A stretch of DNA of 47,472 nucleotides, taken from NCBI GenBank assembly GCA_017525245.1, contig JAFXTE010000088.1, positions 1 through 47,472 of the forward strand. The letters run 5' to 3'. The notes under the pieces are model-generated. The model ran no database searches, was not told the DNA's origin, and worked only from the letters and a program-made list of their open reading frames with translations. The position numbers were made by a program, and so were the translations under genes. Source of the stretch: Bacteroidales bacterium (lineage in GTDB: Bacteria > Bacteroidota > Bacteroidia > Bacteroidales > WCHB1-69). Below are positions 30,731-38,371 of the stretch, piece after piece. Each line of letters starts with the position of its first letter. Positions within the stretch are counted from its first letter, which is position 1.

Positions 30731-32527
30731 ATGGCCGGTGCGTCGCATTTTCTACCGATTACCAAGAAGGAACTCGACTATTTGGGTTGGGATTACGTGG
30801 ATGTCATCATCGTGAACGGTGACGCTTACGTGGACCATCCGTCTTTCGGTGCGGCGGTCATCGGGCGTGTGCTCGAGCGCGAAGGGTTGCGCGTGGCCAT
30901 TTTGCCGCAGCCAAACTGGCAGGACGACCTCCGCGATTTCAAGAAGTTAGGGACTCCGCGTCTTTTCTTCGGGGTCACCTCCGGCAACATGGACTCCATG
31001 GTCAACCATTACACCGCCAACAAACGGCTGCGTAGCGATGACGCCTACACCGCTGGTGGCAAGGCCGGTTTCCGCCCCGATTATGCCACCACCGTCTATT
31101 CCCGTATCCTGCGGCAGCTCTTCCCTGACACCCCCATTGTGCTTGGAGGTGTGGAAGCTTCCATGCGACGGCTCTCCCATTACGATTATTGGAGCGACAC
31201 CCTCAAACCTTCCATCCTACTTGACAGTCAGGCGGATGTGCTGGTCTATGGCATGGGCGAGCGGCCGATTGTTCAGTTAGCCAAGCTGATGCAACGCCAA
31301 GACTGGCGCGATCATCTTTCCGAATGTTCCCAAATTGCCTATATAGATAATAGTGTTAGCCGCTATAAGTCCGAAAATCCGATCCTGCTTCATGATTATG
31401 CTGAAGAGCTGAAAGATAAGCGTAAGTACGGAGAGAACTTTGTGGCGATGGAGAAAGAATCGAACAAACGGGTGCAACGCACTTTGATTCAGTCCTATAC
31501 GGATAAGTTTGTGGTGGTGCGTCCGCCGTTTCCCGTGGCTACGGAGGCCGAGATGGACAGTTTCGCCCTGTTTGACCGGATGAAGAACGCGCCGCATCCC
31601 AAGTACCTGAAACGCGGCGACATACCCGCATTTGAGATGATCAAGAACTCCATCACGATTCATCGGGGGTGTTTTGGCGGATGCAGCTTCTGCGCCATTG
31701 CCGCGCACCAGGGCAAGGCCATTGCCTCCCGCTCCGTGGAATCCGTTATGCGAGAAGTGGAGGATTTGGTGCAACGCCCTTATTTCAAGGGACACATCAG
31801 CGATTTAGGCGGTCCGTCCGCCAATATGTACAAGATGCATGGCAAAGATTTGTCGCAGTGTGAGAAGTGCGCGCGCGCGTCCTGCCTTGTGCCGAAAAAG
31901 TGTCCGAATTTGGTCGCCGATCACCATGCCGTCACGGCTCTCTATCAGAAAGTGATGAACACCAACGGGGTGAAGCATATCACTATCGGTAGCGGCATTC
32001 GTTACGATATGTTGCTGACTGACAATGAGAAAGAGCGTATGCAACTTGGGCTCGGGGAGTATCTCCGACAAGTGGTGCGCCACCATGTTTCGGGACGGTT
32101 GAAAGTGGCCCCCGAACACACAGATGCGGAGGTGCTTTCCCTCATGCGCAAGCCCTCCTTTGACCATTTTCTCGATTTTCTCAAAGATTTCAACGAGGAA
32201 AACCGAAAATGTGGCAAAAACCAGCAGTTGATTCCCTATTTTATTGCCTCGCATCCCGGCTGCACAGTGGAAAAGATGAGCAAATTATGCGACCTTACCC
32301 ATCAATATCATCTTATGACCGACCAGGTGCAGGATTTCACGCCCACGCCTATGACATACGCCACGGCGATGTATTATCTTGGTTATGACCCCTATACGGG
32401 CAAGAAAGTGCATGTGGCCAAGAGCAAACAGGAGCGTCAGGACCAGCATTTGTTCTTTTTCGCCGATTTGCCTGAAAACAGGAAGCGGATTCGGCAGCTA
32501 CGCGCTAATAGCAAAGTTATCAAGTAA
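30731..32527 (+). CDS. ygiQ: YgiQ-family radical SAM protein
   Basis: A 598-residue radical SAM protein of the YgiQ (UPF0313) family. The N-terminal cobalamin-binding-like region has FLPITKKELDYLGWDYVDVIIVNGDAYVDHPSFG; then GGVEASMRRLSHYDYWSD; the iron-sulfur motif HRGCFGGCSFCAIAAHQG (CX3CX2C) near residue 317; a DLGGPSANMYKM segment; a second cysteine group (CEKCARASCLVPKKCPN); and VAPEHTDAEVL and GKKVHVAK near the end. All these are standard for the family. Its reaction is not known. The start at 30731 (MAGASHFLPIT) is preferred because the longer frame begins within the promoter. It is a single gene, separated by a short gap from gltX. Confidence 0.92.
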   Translation: MAGASHFLPITKKELDYLGWDYVDVIIVNGDAYVDHPSFGAAVIGRVLEREGLRVAILPQPNWQDDLRDFKKLGTPRLFFGVTSGNMDSMVNHYTANKRLRSDDAYTAGGKAGFRPDYATTVYSRILRQLFPDTPIVLGGVEASMRRLSHYDYWSDTLKPSILLDSQADVLVYGMGERPIVQLAKLMQRQDWRDHLSECSQIAYIDNSVSRYKSENPILLHDYAEELKDKRKYGENFVAMEKESNKRVQRTLIQSYTDKFVVVRPPFPVATEAEMDSFALFDRMKNAPHPKYLKRGDIPAFEMIKNSITIHRGCFGGCSFCAIAAHQGKAIASRSVESVMREVEDLVQRPYFKGHISDLGGPSANMYKMHGKDLSQCEKCARASCLVPKKCPNLVADHHAVTALYQKVMNTNGVKHITIGSGIRYDMLLTDNEKERMQLGLGEYLRQVVRHHVSGRLKVAPEHTDAEVLSLMRKPSFDHFLDFLKDFNEENRKCGKNQQLIPYFIASHPGCTVEKMSKLCDLTHQYHLMTDQVQDFTPTPMTYATAMYYLGYDPYTGKKVHVAKSKQERQDQHLFFFADLPENRKRIRQLRANSKVIK

Positions 32528-32627
32528 AATACTTTAGCTTTTCATGCAATTGCTGTTGTAGAAACAAAATGCATTGCGTCTTTCGCCTTGAAATGCTGTT
32601 CATTTTTGTGCATATCCGAAATTTGTC

Positions 32628-32635
32628 TATCTTTG
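32628..32635 (+). promoter_or_regulatory. -7 element TATCTTTG for gltX
   Basis: TAnnTTTG followed by CCGCC, 26 bp before the preferred gltX start. Confidence 0.6.
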
Positions 32636-32661
32636 CCGCCTTGTTTTGAAATATGACATTT

Positions 32662-34185
32662 ATGGAAAATATGAAACCGAGAGTAAGATTTGCGCCGAGT
32701 CCCACAGGACCGCTCCATATCGGCGGTGTGCGTACCGCATTGTATAACTATCTGTTTGCCAAGAAACACGGTGGCACTTTCCTGCTGCGCATCGAGGATA
32801 CAGACCAGACCCGCTTCGTGCCGGGCGCGGAGGAGTACATCATCGAGGCCTTTCAGTGGCTCGGACTCAAGTTCGACGAGGGCGTCGGCATCGGCGGCGA
32901 GTTCGGTCCGTATAAACAGTCGGAGCGTAAGCCGATGTACAAGCCATACGCTGAGCAACTTGTGCGTGACGGTTGGGCATATTATGCTTTCGACACGCCC
33001 GAAGCCCTGGATGCCAAACGCAAGGAGGCGGAAAGTCAGAAGAAGACGTTCCAATATGATGCTTCCACGCGTATGTCAATGGTCAACTCGCTGACACTGA
33101 GTGCTGAAGAGACGAAAGCACGAATAGAGTCGGGGGCACCTTACGTGGTCCGTTTCAAATATCCCGAAAACACCGACATCCACGTCCACGACCTGATTCG
33201 CGGCGAGGTGGTGATTAATTCCAATTTGCTGGATGATAAGGTGTTATATAAGTCTGATGGAATGCCGACGTACCATCTGGCCAACATTGTGGATGACCAC
33301 ACGATGCAGATTACGCACGTGATTCGCGGTGAGGAGTGGTTGCCGTCGGCACCGCTGCACGTGATGTTGTACAAGGCGTTTGGCTGGGAGGCTCCGCAGT
33401 TCGCACACCTGCCGCTGTTGCTCAAACCCGATGGCAATGGCAAGCTCAGCAAGCGAGATGGCGACCGTCTCGGATTTCCGGTTTTCCCGCTGGAGTGGCA
33501 CGATCCCAAGAGCGGCGATGTTTCCTCGGGTTATCGCGAAAGCGGCTATCTGCCTGAAGCGGTGGTGAATATGTTGGCATTGTTAGGATGGAATCCTGGC
33601 ATTGAGCAGGAAATCTTCACCCTTGACGAGATGGTGGAACTCTTCTCGTTGGAGAAAATCAGCAAATCCGGCGCGAAGTTCTCCCTCGACAAGGCCAAAT
33701 GGTTCAACCACGAATACATCCAGATGAAATCCGCGCAGGAGTTGGCACCCTATTTTGCCAAGATTCTGGACGAAAAGGGCATTATTTATACGGAAGATTA
33801 TCTCCTGAAAGTCATCGACTTGATCAAGGATCGTCTTAACTTCATTCCCGATTTCTGGGAGCAGGCCGGCTATTTCTTCGTAGCCCCGACGGAGTACAGT
33901 GCACAGGATCTGAAGAAGCGTTGGAAAGAGGGCACTGGCGAGAAATTGCGTGTCATACTCCAGCTGCTAGAACAGGATGAGGTCTTCGACATGCAGGCCG
34001 CCCACGACCGCGTGATGGAGCACATCAAAGCCAACGAATGGAACATGGGAGCTGTGCTCAACAGTCTGAGAATCGGTCTTGTAGGAGCCGCTCGAGGCCC
34101 CGAACTCTTTACTATGATCAGCGTTCTTGGCGTGGAAGAGACCCGCAAGCGCACTGAAACGGCGATTGCCGCGGTGGAGGGATGA
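32662..34185 (+). CDS. gltX: Glutamyl-tRNA synthetase
   Basis: A class I aminoacyl-tRNA synthetase of about 507 residues that charges tRNA-Glu. The HIGH-type motif is in [20 protein letters not shown], followed by [20 protein letters not shown]; the KMSKS-type loop is [17 protein letters not shown]. The anticodon-binding helical domain fills the C-terminal third ([17 protein letters not shown]). The KLSKR variant and length are normal for Bacteroidetes enzymes. Three in-frame ATGs (32653, 32662, 32671) are possible; 32662 gives a leader of about 20 nt after the TATCTTTG at 32628-32635 and a normal N-terminus. A strong terminator follows at 34233-34257. Confidence 0.96.
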   Translation: MENMKPRVRFAPSPTGPLHIGGVRTALYNYLFAKKHGGTFLLRIEDTDQTRFVPGAEEYIIEAFQWLGLKFDEGVGIGGEFGPYKQSERKPMYKPYAEQLVRDGWAYYAFDTPEALDAKRKEAESQKKTFQYDASTRMSMVNSLTLSAEETKARIESGAPYVVRFKYPENTDIHVHDLIRGEVVINSNLLDDKVLYKSDGMPTYHLANIVDDHTMQITHVIRGEEWLPSAPLHVMLYKAFGWEAPQFAHLPLLLKPDGNGKLSKRDGDRLGFPVFPLEWHDPKSGDVSSGYRESGYLPEAVVNMLALLGWNPGIEQEIFTLDEMVELFSLEKISKSGAKFSLDKAKWFNHEYIQMKSAQELAPYFAKILDEKGIIYTEDYLLKVIDLIKDRLNFIPDFWEQAGYFFVAPTEYSAQDLKKRWKEGTGEKLRVILQLLEQDEVFDMQAAHDRVMEHIKANEWNMGAVLNSLRIGLVGAARGPELFTMISVLGVEETRKRTETAIAAVEG

Positions 34186-34225
34186 TTATGAATTCATAAT
34201 TCATAATGTATGATGCATAATTAAT
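34186..34225. repeat. ATTATGAATTCATAAT-type repeat
   Basis: Overlapping ATTATGA/ATTCATA/GATGCATA words just after gltX, related to the tract at 30382-30428. Confidence 0.65.
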
Positions 34226-34232
34226 AAGGAGT

Positions 34233-34257
34233 AGGGCCGTCACGGTGTGGCGGCCCT
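34233..34257 (+). terminator. Intrinsic terminator of gltX
   Basis: 11-bp stem AGGGCCGTCAC / GTGGCGGCCCT with one G-T pair and a GGT loop, followed by a T-rich stretch. It lies between the convergent gltX and sdaA genes and may serve both. Confidence 0.75.
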
Positions 34258-34341
34258 AATTGTATTCTTTATAGATATCTTGCGACTCCGTATCAAGGAA
34301 TTCCAGTCTGACGGGGTGCCATGGCGCCTTCCTACATGGAT

Positions 34342-35526
34342 TCAATCGATTGCCAGTCCCCCCATTGCTGTTTCCTTATACAAACTCGGCAGGTCTTTGC
34401 CCGTCAGGTTCATCGTTTTCACCACCTTGTCGAAGCTGATGAGGTGCTTGCCGTCGGACATCATGGCGAAGAGGTTGGCGTCGAGGGCGCGGAGGGCGGC
34501 GAAGGCGTTGCGTTCAATGCAAGGAATCTGCACGAGACCGCAGATGGGGTCGCAGGTGAGACCGAGGTGGTGTTCCAGCCCCATCTCGGCGGCGTATTCA
34601 ATCTGTTGTGGCGAGCCGCCGAAGAGCTGGTTGGCGGCGGCAGCGGCCATGGCGCATGCGGAGCCGATCTCGCCCTGGCAGCCTACCTCCGCTCCGGACA
34701 GGGAGGCGTTGGTGCGGATGATGTTGCCGAAAAGTCCGGCTGTGGCCATCGCCTTCAGGATGAACTTATCGCTGTAGTCATGGTTGTGCTTGAGGTGGTA
34801 GAGCACCGCCGGCAGCACGCCCGACGAGCCGCAGGTGGGCGCGGTGACGATCTTGCCGCCCGAGGCGTTCTCCTCCGCCGTGGCCAAAGCGTAGGCCGAC
34901 ACGAGACAGCGACCTTGCAGCGAGGCCTTGTAGCTGCGCGCCTTCACGTAATATTGCGTGGCCTTCCGCTTGACGTACAGTCCGCCAGGCAGCACCCCGT
35001 CGTTCTGCAACCCTTTCTCGATGGTTGACTGCATCACCTTCCAACGCTCCTCCAAGAAGTCCCAAAGGTCGGCGTCCTCGTGCTTTTCCACGTATTCCCA
35101 GAAGTTCATACCGTATTTCTCCACCAGTTTCACGATTTCCGACATACTGTTCTCCTCATAGCGCTCTTCGTGGTCAATCACGGAGTGCTCATCCGCAATC
35201 TCCCCGCCGCCGATGCTGTAAATTTTCCACTGGTCTGTCACCTCCTCGCCTTTGAGCGATTCAAAGAGCATGGCGTTGGTGTGGAACTCGTGCTGGATTT
35301 CGGGTTTCCAGACGATTTCGGTGGGTTTCGGCGAAAGGGCGTCGATGATGGTCTTGTCGGTGAAGTGGCCCTTGCCGGTGGCCGCCAGACTGCCGTAGAG
35401 GGTCACGCGGTAGCCGTTGGCGTCGGGAGTTCTCTCTTTGAAGATCTCGGCCGCGCGGTGCGGTCCCATGGTGTGGCTGCTGGAGGGCCCGTAGCCGATT
35501 TTGAAGATTTTCTTGATGGATTCCAT
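34342..35526 (-). CDS. sdaA: L-serine dehydratase (L-serine ammonia-lyase), single-chain
   Basis: A 394-residue iron-sulfur L-serine dehydratase converting serine to pyruvate and ammonia. The beta-like N-terminal domain has IKKIFKIGYGPSSSHTMGPHRAAEIF; the alpha domain has TAPTCGSSGVLPAVLYHLK, EVGCQGEIGSACAMAAAA and GLTCDPICGLVQIPCIERN, with cysteines for the 4Fe-4S cluster. Order is beta then alpha in one chain, as in SdaA. The start at 35526 (MESIKKIFK) is chosen because the longer frame begins with unrelated sequence and a TACTTTTG promoter lies at 35553-35560. The gene is convergent with gltX. Confidence 0.94.
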   Translation of the reverse strand: MESIKKIFKIGYGPSSSHTMGPHRAAEIFKERTPDANGYRVTLYGSLAATGKGHFTDKTIIDALSPKPTEIVWKPEIQHEFHTNAMLFESLKGEEVTDQWKIYSIGGGEIADEHSVIDHEERYEENSMSEIVKLVEKYGMNFWEYVEKHEDADLWDFLEERWKVMQSTIEKGLQNDGVLPGGLYVKRKATQYYVKARSYKASLQGRCLVSAYALATAEENASGGKIVTAPTCGSSGVLPAVLYHLKHNHDYSDKFILKAMATAGLFGNIIRTNASLSGAEVGCQGEIGSACAMAAAAANQLFGGSPQQIEYAAEMGLEHHLGLTCDPICGLVQIPCIERNAFAALRALDANLFAMMSDGKHLISFDKVVKTMNLTGKDLPSLYKETAMGGLAID

Positions 35527-35552
35527 AATGACGGATTCTAAAAATGAAAGTG

Positions 35553-35560
35553 CAAAAGTA
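35553..35560 (-). promoter_or_regulatory. -7 element TACTTTTG for sdaA
   Basis: TAnnTTTG on the minus strand, 26 bp upstream of the sdaA start at 35526. Confidence 0.6.
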
Positions 35561-35754
35561 TATAAAATTAGAAGAAGATTGACTGATGGTGAAAAATAAT
35601 CATAATCATGCCGCAAAGATACAATTTTATGGATTATATCTCTTGTCTTTGAATCTTAACAATTAATAGATAATAAATAAAATGAAAAACATTTGAAAAT
35701 ATTCTTCTGAATAAGTTGAAATGTTATGTATATTTGCCGAAAAAAATGATTGCG

Positions 35755-35785
35755 ATATGCTATTCAAAAAAAAAGCATATTTTTG
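35755..35785 (+). promoter_or_regulatory. hicAB promoter with candidate operator
   Basis: TATTTTTG (35778-35785) overlaps the right arm of an inverted repeat ATATGC (35755-35760) / GCATAT (35775-35780), arms 20 bp apart centre to centre. HicB proteins with a C-terminal helix-turn-helix repress their own operon, so this is a plausible binding site. A second TAnnTTTG (TATATTTG) lies further upstream near 35729-35736. Confidence 0.5.
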
Positions 35786-35801
35786 CGGTCTCTAATTATT
35801 G

Positions 35802-35996
35802 ATGAATATGAAGTATCATGAACTCGAAAGAAAACTTAGAAAGGTAGGGTGTTATCCGATTGGAGAACAAGAGTCAGGGCGTCCGCTATAGCACAGCCCT
35901 ATAACTGGAAACGATTTCACGATAAGCAATCATCATTCAAGAGAAGTGGCAACAGGCACTTTGCTAAATATAATGAAGTTGGCAGGATTAAAATAG
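35802..35996 (+). pseudogene. hicA: hicA toxin gene interrupted by an in-frame TAG
   Basis: Read through one stop, the frame encodes a full HicA-type mRNA interferase of 64 codons: MNMKYHELERKLRKVGCYPI, then GEQESGRPL, a TAG at 35889-35891, then HSPITGNDFTISNHHSREVA and TGTLLNIMKLAGLK with its own TAG at 35994-35996. HicA normally has Trp or an aromatic residue at this point before (Y/H)SPITGK, so a single G-to-A change (TGG to TAG) explains the break. The family's catalytic His (around SNHHSREV) lies after the stop, so the truncated 29-residue product should be inactive. hicB begins 7 bp later and is intact. Downstream re-initiation is not supported by a start codon before the His. Confidence 0.85.
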
Positions 35997-36003
35997 TAAA
36001 CGT

Positions 36004-36399
36004 ATGAAAGTACAAGCGCATATTGAATGTAATTCAGAAGGTTTCTATACTGTGTATTGCGAAGAAGATTTTCCTTTTGGCTTCTTCGGTGAAGGTTTCT
36101 CCGCTGATGAGGCAAGAGTGGATTTTGTCGAATGTTTCAAGGCCATGCGGGATGACTATTTTGAACAGACTGGCGAATTTATCGACGCGGAGTTCACTTT
36201 TGTTTATGATGCTTCTGCCTTTTTGCAGCATTACAAAGGAATCTTGACATTGTCGGGCATGTCGCGGATGACGGGCATCAACAAGGCGCAGCTGTCGCAG
36301 TATGTCTGCGGCAAACGCCATCCCTCCCCGCGCACGCAGGAGAAGATTAAGCGCTCTGTCCAGAAATTTGCGGAGGAACTGAGCCATGCGATGGCGTGA
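36004..36399 (+). CDS. hicB: HicB-family antitoxin
   Basis: A 131-residue antitoxin. The N-terminal HicB fold (residues 1-60) has VQAHIECNSEGFYTVYCEED and GFFGEGFSADEARVDFVECF. The C-terminal part is an XRE-like helix-turn-helix (LTLSGMSRMTGINKAQLSQYVCGKRHPSPRT) that should bind the operon promoter. It normally masks the HicA toxin and represses hicAB. Here it is complete while hicA carries a nonsense codon, so it may persist as a repressor or as protection against related HicA toxins; the last statement is inference. Confidence 0.88.
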   Translation: MKVQAHIECNSEGFYTVYCEEDFPFGFFGEGFSADEARVDFVECFKAMRDDYFEQTGEFIDAEFTFVYDASAFLQHYKGILTLSGMSRMTGINKAQLSQYVCGKRHPSPRTQEKIKRSVQKFAEELSHAMA

Positions 36400-36420
36400 G
36401 ATGCTCAGGCATACAGGTAC

Positions 36421-36439
36421 GGGCGTATCGCATACGCCC
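36421..36439. repeat. Palindrome GGGCGTAT/ATACGCCC
   Basis: Perfect 8-bp arms with a CGC loop, same core as 42150-42170. It is followed by a TGCCTAC heptamer tract (36462-36486) that abuts the stop of the YARHG gene. Confidence 0.8.
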
Positions 36440-36461
36440 CTACGAATGCTCAATTCACTAT

Positions 36462-36486
36462 TGCCTACTGCCTACTGCCTACTGCC
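36462..36486. repeat. 7-bp tandem repeat TGCCTAC
   Basis: Three and a half perfect units directly 3' of the YARHG-domain gene stop. Confidence 0.9.
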
Positions 36487-37680
36487 TCATTTCCAGAACT
36501 CCACCCACTTTCTCTCCTCCTCGCTGAACCCGTCCATTTCGCCTTTGTATTTCGGGTTCGGGAGGTACCATTCAGTGGATTCGAAATAATCTCGTAATGC
36601 TTTGTCTTTGAAGATGTAACCTCGGTAGGCAAAGGGCAGGTTCTTCAGGATGCGGCACTGCTCGGGGGTGAATACGGTGTAATAGGGATCCTCCTTTTTG
36701 CGCTCATCGGAAAGTGAAACAGGAATGTATTGCTTTTTAAAGATGTCAATGATGTTTTCTGCGTCATAATCTTCTTCGTTGCCCCAGCTCCAGTACGAGA
36801 TTGCCCAGTCTCGGCGTTGACTGATACGAAGTTCGCCTTCGGGGTGGAAATTGGCCTTGCGGAAGAAGAGTCCGCCTTCCTGTATATGGAAGACAGGGGT
36901 CTCTTTCCCATTTGTGATACCCCAAGTCGTGTCGATTGAAACTCTTCCTTTTCCGAGAATGCTCCATTCGTCGGCGGATTTGAAAAATTCGGGGAAGATA
37001 TGAAACGATTCGTGCGGACCAATGTTGATGTTCAACTGGAAGTTGTCGATTTGGTGGTTGGCCCAGCGGTTGGCCGCTGTCAGCACGTATGGGAAATAGA
37101 ACTCCTCCTCCACGGAACTTGACAGGTCGAAGTCGTAGGTGTGCTGGATGATGTTCAGTCCGGGACGGAATTTTGTCTTGAAATAATAGACGTAATCCAC
37201 GGGCATGCTTCCCGGATAATCCCAAGCGGCTATCGTGTCTTCGATTTGTTTTCGCGTCCAACTTTGGATGCGTCCGTTGATATAATACTGTGATGGCACA
37301 TAGTTTCCGCTGTCATCATAATGGCCGTTTCCCACATGTGCTATATCAAAAGAGAGCGATTCTCCGTTCATGACAACCTTGAAATTCCGGATGTGCGGGT
37401 GTTTCGGGTAAAAGTCCATAGGATCGGGACCGTTGTAAGGCGACTCGGCCTCGAACCCGACCAGCAGTTCTTTCTCGCCCACGGGGTTGAAGAACTCGTA
37501 ATAGACGGTCACCTCGATGTGGTCGCCCACCCGGTTGAGGGTCAGCACCTCCTTCCTCACGCTGATGTCGGTCTCCGTAATCGGGATCAGTTGGTTGCCG
37601 GAAGCGTAGAAGACACCATCGTTGGCGGTGGCGAAAAGTGTTGACAGACAGCAGAATATGACAATAATAAGTTTTCTCAT
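36487..37680 (-). CDS. Secreted protein with C-terminal YARHG domain
   Basis: A 397-residue exported protein. The start at 37680 (MRKLIIVIFCCLSTLFATAND) opens a signal peptide; the longer frame does not. Residues about 30-290 form a beta-rich domain resembling DUF4424-type sequences (EVTVYYEFFNPVGEKELLVGFE, YYFKTKFRPGLNIIQHTYDF). The C-terminus has a YARHG-type domain: ILKNLPFAYRGYIFKDKALR followed by DYFESTEWYLPNPKY. YARHG domains are thought to bind cell-wall material at the outside of the cell. It is divergent from the first BlaI/M56 operon; its likely -7 (TAATTTCG, 37702-37709) is a weak match. Function unknown; envelope maintenance is a guess. Confidence 0.75.
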   Translation of the reverse strand: MRKLIIVIFCCLSTLFATANDGVFYASGNQLIPITETDISVRKEVLTLNRVGDHIEVTVYYEFFNPVGEKELLVGFEAESPYNGPDPMDFYPKHPHIRNFKVVMNGESLSFDIAHVGNGHYDDSGNYVPSQYYINGRIQSWTRKQIEDTIAAWDYPGSMPVDYVYYFKTKFRPGLNIIQHTYDFDLSSSVEEEFYFPYVLTAANRWANHQIDNFQLNINIGPHESFHIFPEFFKSADEWSILGKGRVSIDTTWGITNGKETPVFHIQEGGLFFRKANFHPEGELRISQRRDWAISYWSWGNEEDYDAENIIDIFKKQYIPVSLSDERKKEDPYYTVFTPEQCRILKNLPFAYRGYIFKDKALRDYFESTEWYLPNPKYKGEMDGFSEEERKWVEFWK

Positions 37681-37738
37681 AACGGAGTTGGTTTGCAAGT
37701 GCGAAATTACGAAAAAATTTTTTCTCAACGAATGCAAT

Positions 37739-37787
37739 ATACAACTAATTTTTTCGTTGTATGATTAAAAAATAAATTATATCTTTG
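37739..37787 (+). promoter_or_regulatory. Promoter and candidate BlaI operator, copy 1
   Basis: Inverted repeat ATACAAC (37739-37745) / GTTGTAT (37756-37762) overlaps the -33 TTG; the -7 is TATCTTTG (37780-37787). The same block, with one arm mismatch, lies before the second operon (42292-42340). Repressors of the BlaI family bind such dyads, so both operons may answer to either repressor. Confidence 0.6.
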
Positions 37788-37842
37788 CCGCGCCGTTTTC
37801 AATGTAGAATGAAAAATTAAGAATGAATATAAATCTAATTCA

Positions 37843-37898
37843 AAAAGGGCTGAAAGCCCGACCTATGTTAGCATAGGGTGAGCGATAGCGCATAGGAC
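37843..37898 (+). other. Leader hairpins of the first BlaI/M56 operon
   Basis: In the 5' leader: GGGCT-GAA-AGCCC, then CCTATG-TTAG-CATAGG, and a further CATAGG after GAGCGATAGCG that can pair with the same CCTATG. An 8-bp-period tract (GATGATGC/GATGATAC) follows at 37902-37935. It resembles REP-like elements and the leader of the second operon in layout, not in sequence. Confidence 0.55.
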
Positions 37899-37982
37899 GG
37901 ATGACGATGATGCGATGATACGATGATGCGATAAATTAACAATGAATGTGACGATGAACATTAACCAATAAAATATAACGAT

Positions 37983-38369
37983 ATGAAAGAATTAACCAAA
38001 GCAGAAGAACAGGTGATGCAGGTGCTGTGGCAGATCAAACAGGGATTCGCCGCCGACATCATCGCCAATTTCCCGGAACCGAAGCCGGCCTACAACACCA
38101 TGCTTACCGTGGTGCGCATTCTCGAAAAGAAGGGGTTCGTGTCGCACGAGACCTTCGGGAAGTCGAACCGCTACTACCCGTTGGTAAGCAAAGAACAGTA
38201 CTCGGAGTCGTTCATGCAGCAGTTCGTGCGCAACTACTTCGACAACTCCTTCAAGTCGATGGTCTCTTTTTTCGCTAACAACCAGGATATTACGTTGGAA
38301 GAGCTGGACGACATCCGTCGCATGATCGATGCCGTTCCGCAAGATGATTCACCCACAAAAACCGAATAG
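37983..38369 (+). CDS. BlaI/MecI-family transcriptional repressor, copy 1
   Basis: A 128-residue BlaI/MecI/CopY-type repressor. The winged helix (residues 1-70) has LTKAEEQVMQVLWQIKQGFA, YNTMLTVVRILEKKGFVSHE and YYPLVSKEQYSESF; the C-terminal helices (SFKSMVSFFANNQ..LEELDDIRRMI) form the dimer domain. In the bla/mec systems the repressor is cut after the membrane metalloprotease senses a signal. The copy at 42483-42869 differs at only two residues by eye. It is followed after 2 bp by its M56 partner. Probable autorepression through the dyad at 37739-37762. Confidence 0.93.
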   Translation: MKELTKAEEQVMQVLWQIKQGFAADIIANFPEPKPAYNTMLTVVRILEKKGFVSHETFGKSNRYYPLVSKEQYSESFMQQFVRNYFDNSFKSMVSFFANNQDITLEELDDIRRMIDAVPQDDSPTKTE

Positions 38370-38371
38370 TC

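Noticed and set aside
35889-35891. TAG in hicA as a recoded (sense) codon
   Set aside because: TAG ends purH, the first blaI copy and hicA itself, so it is a normal stop here; a nonsense mutation is simpler.
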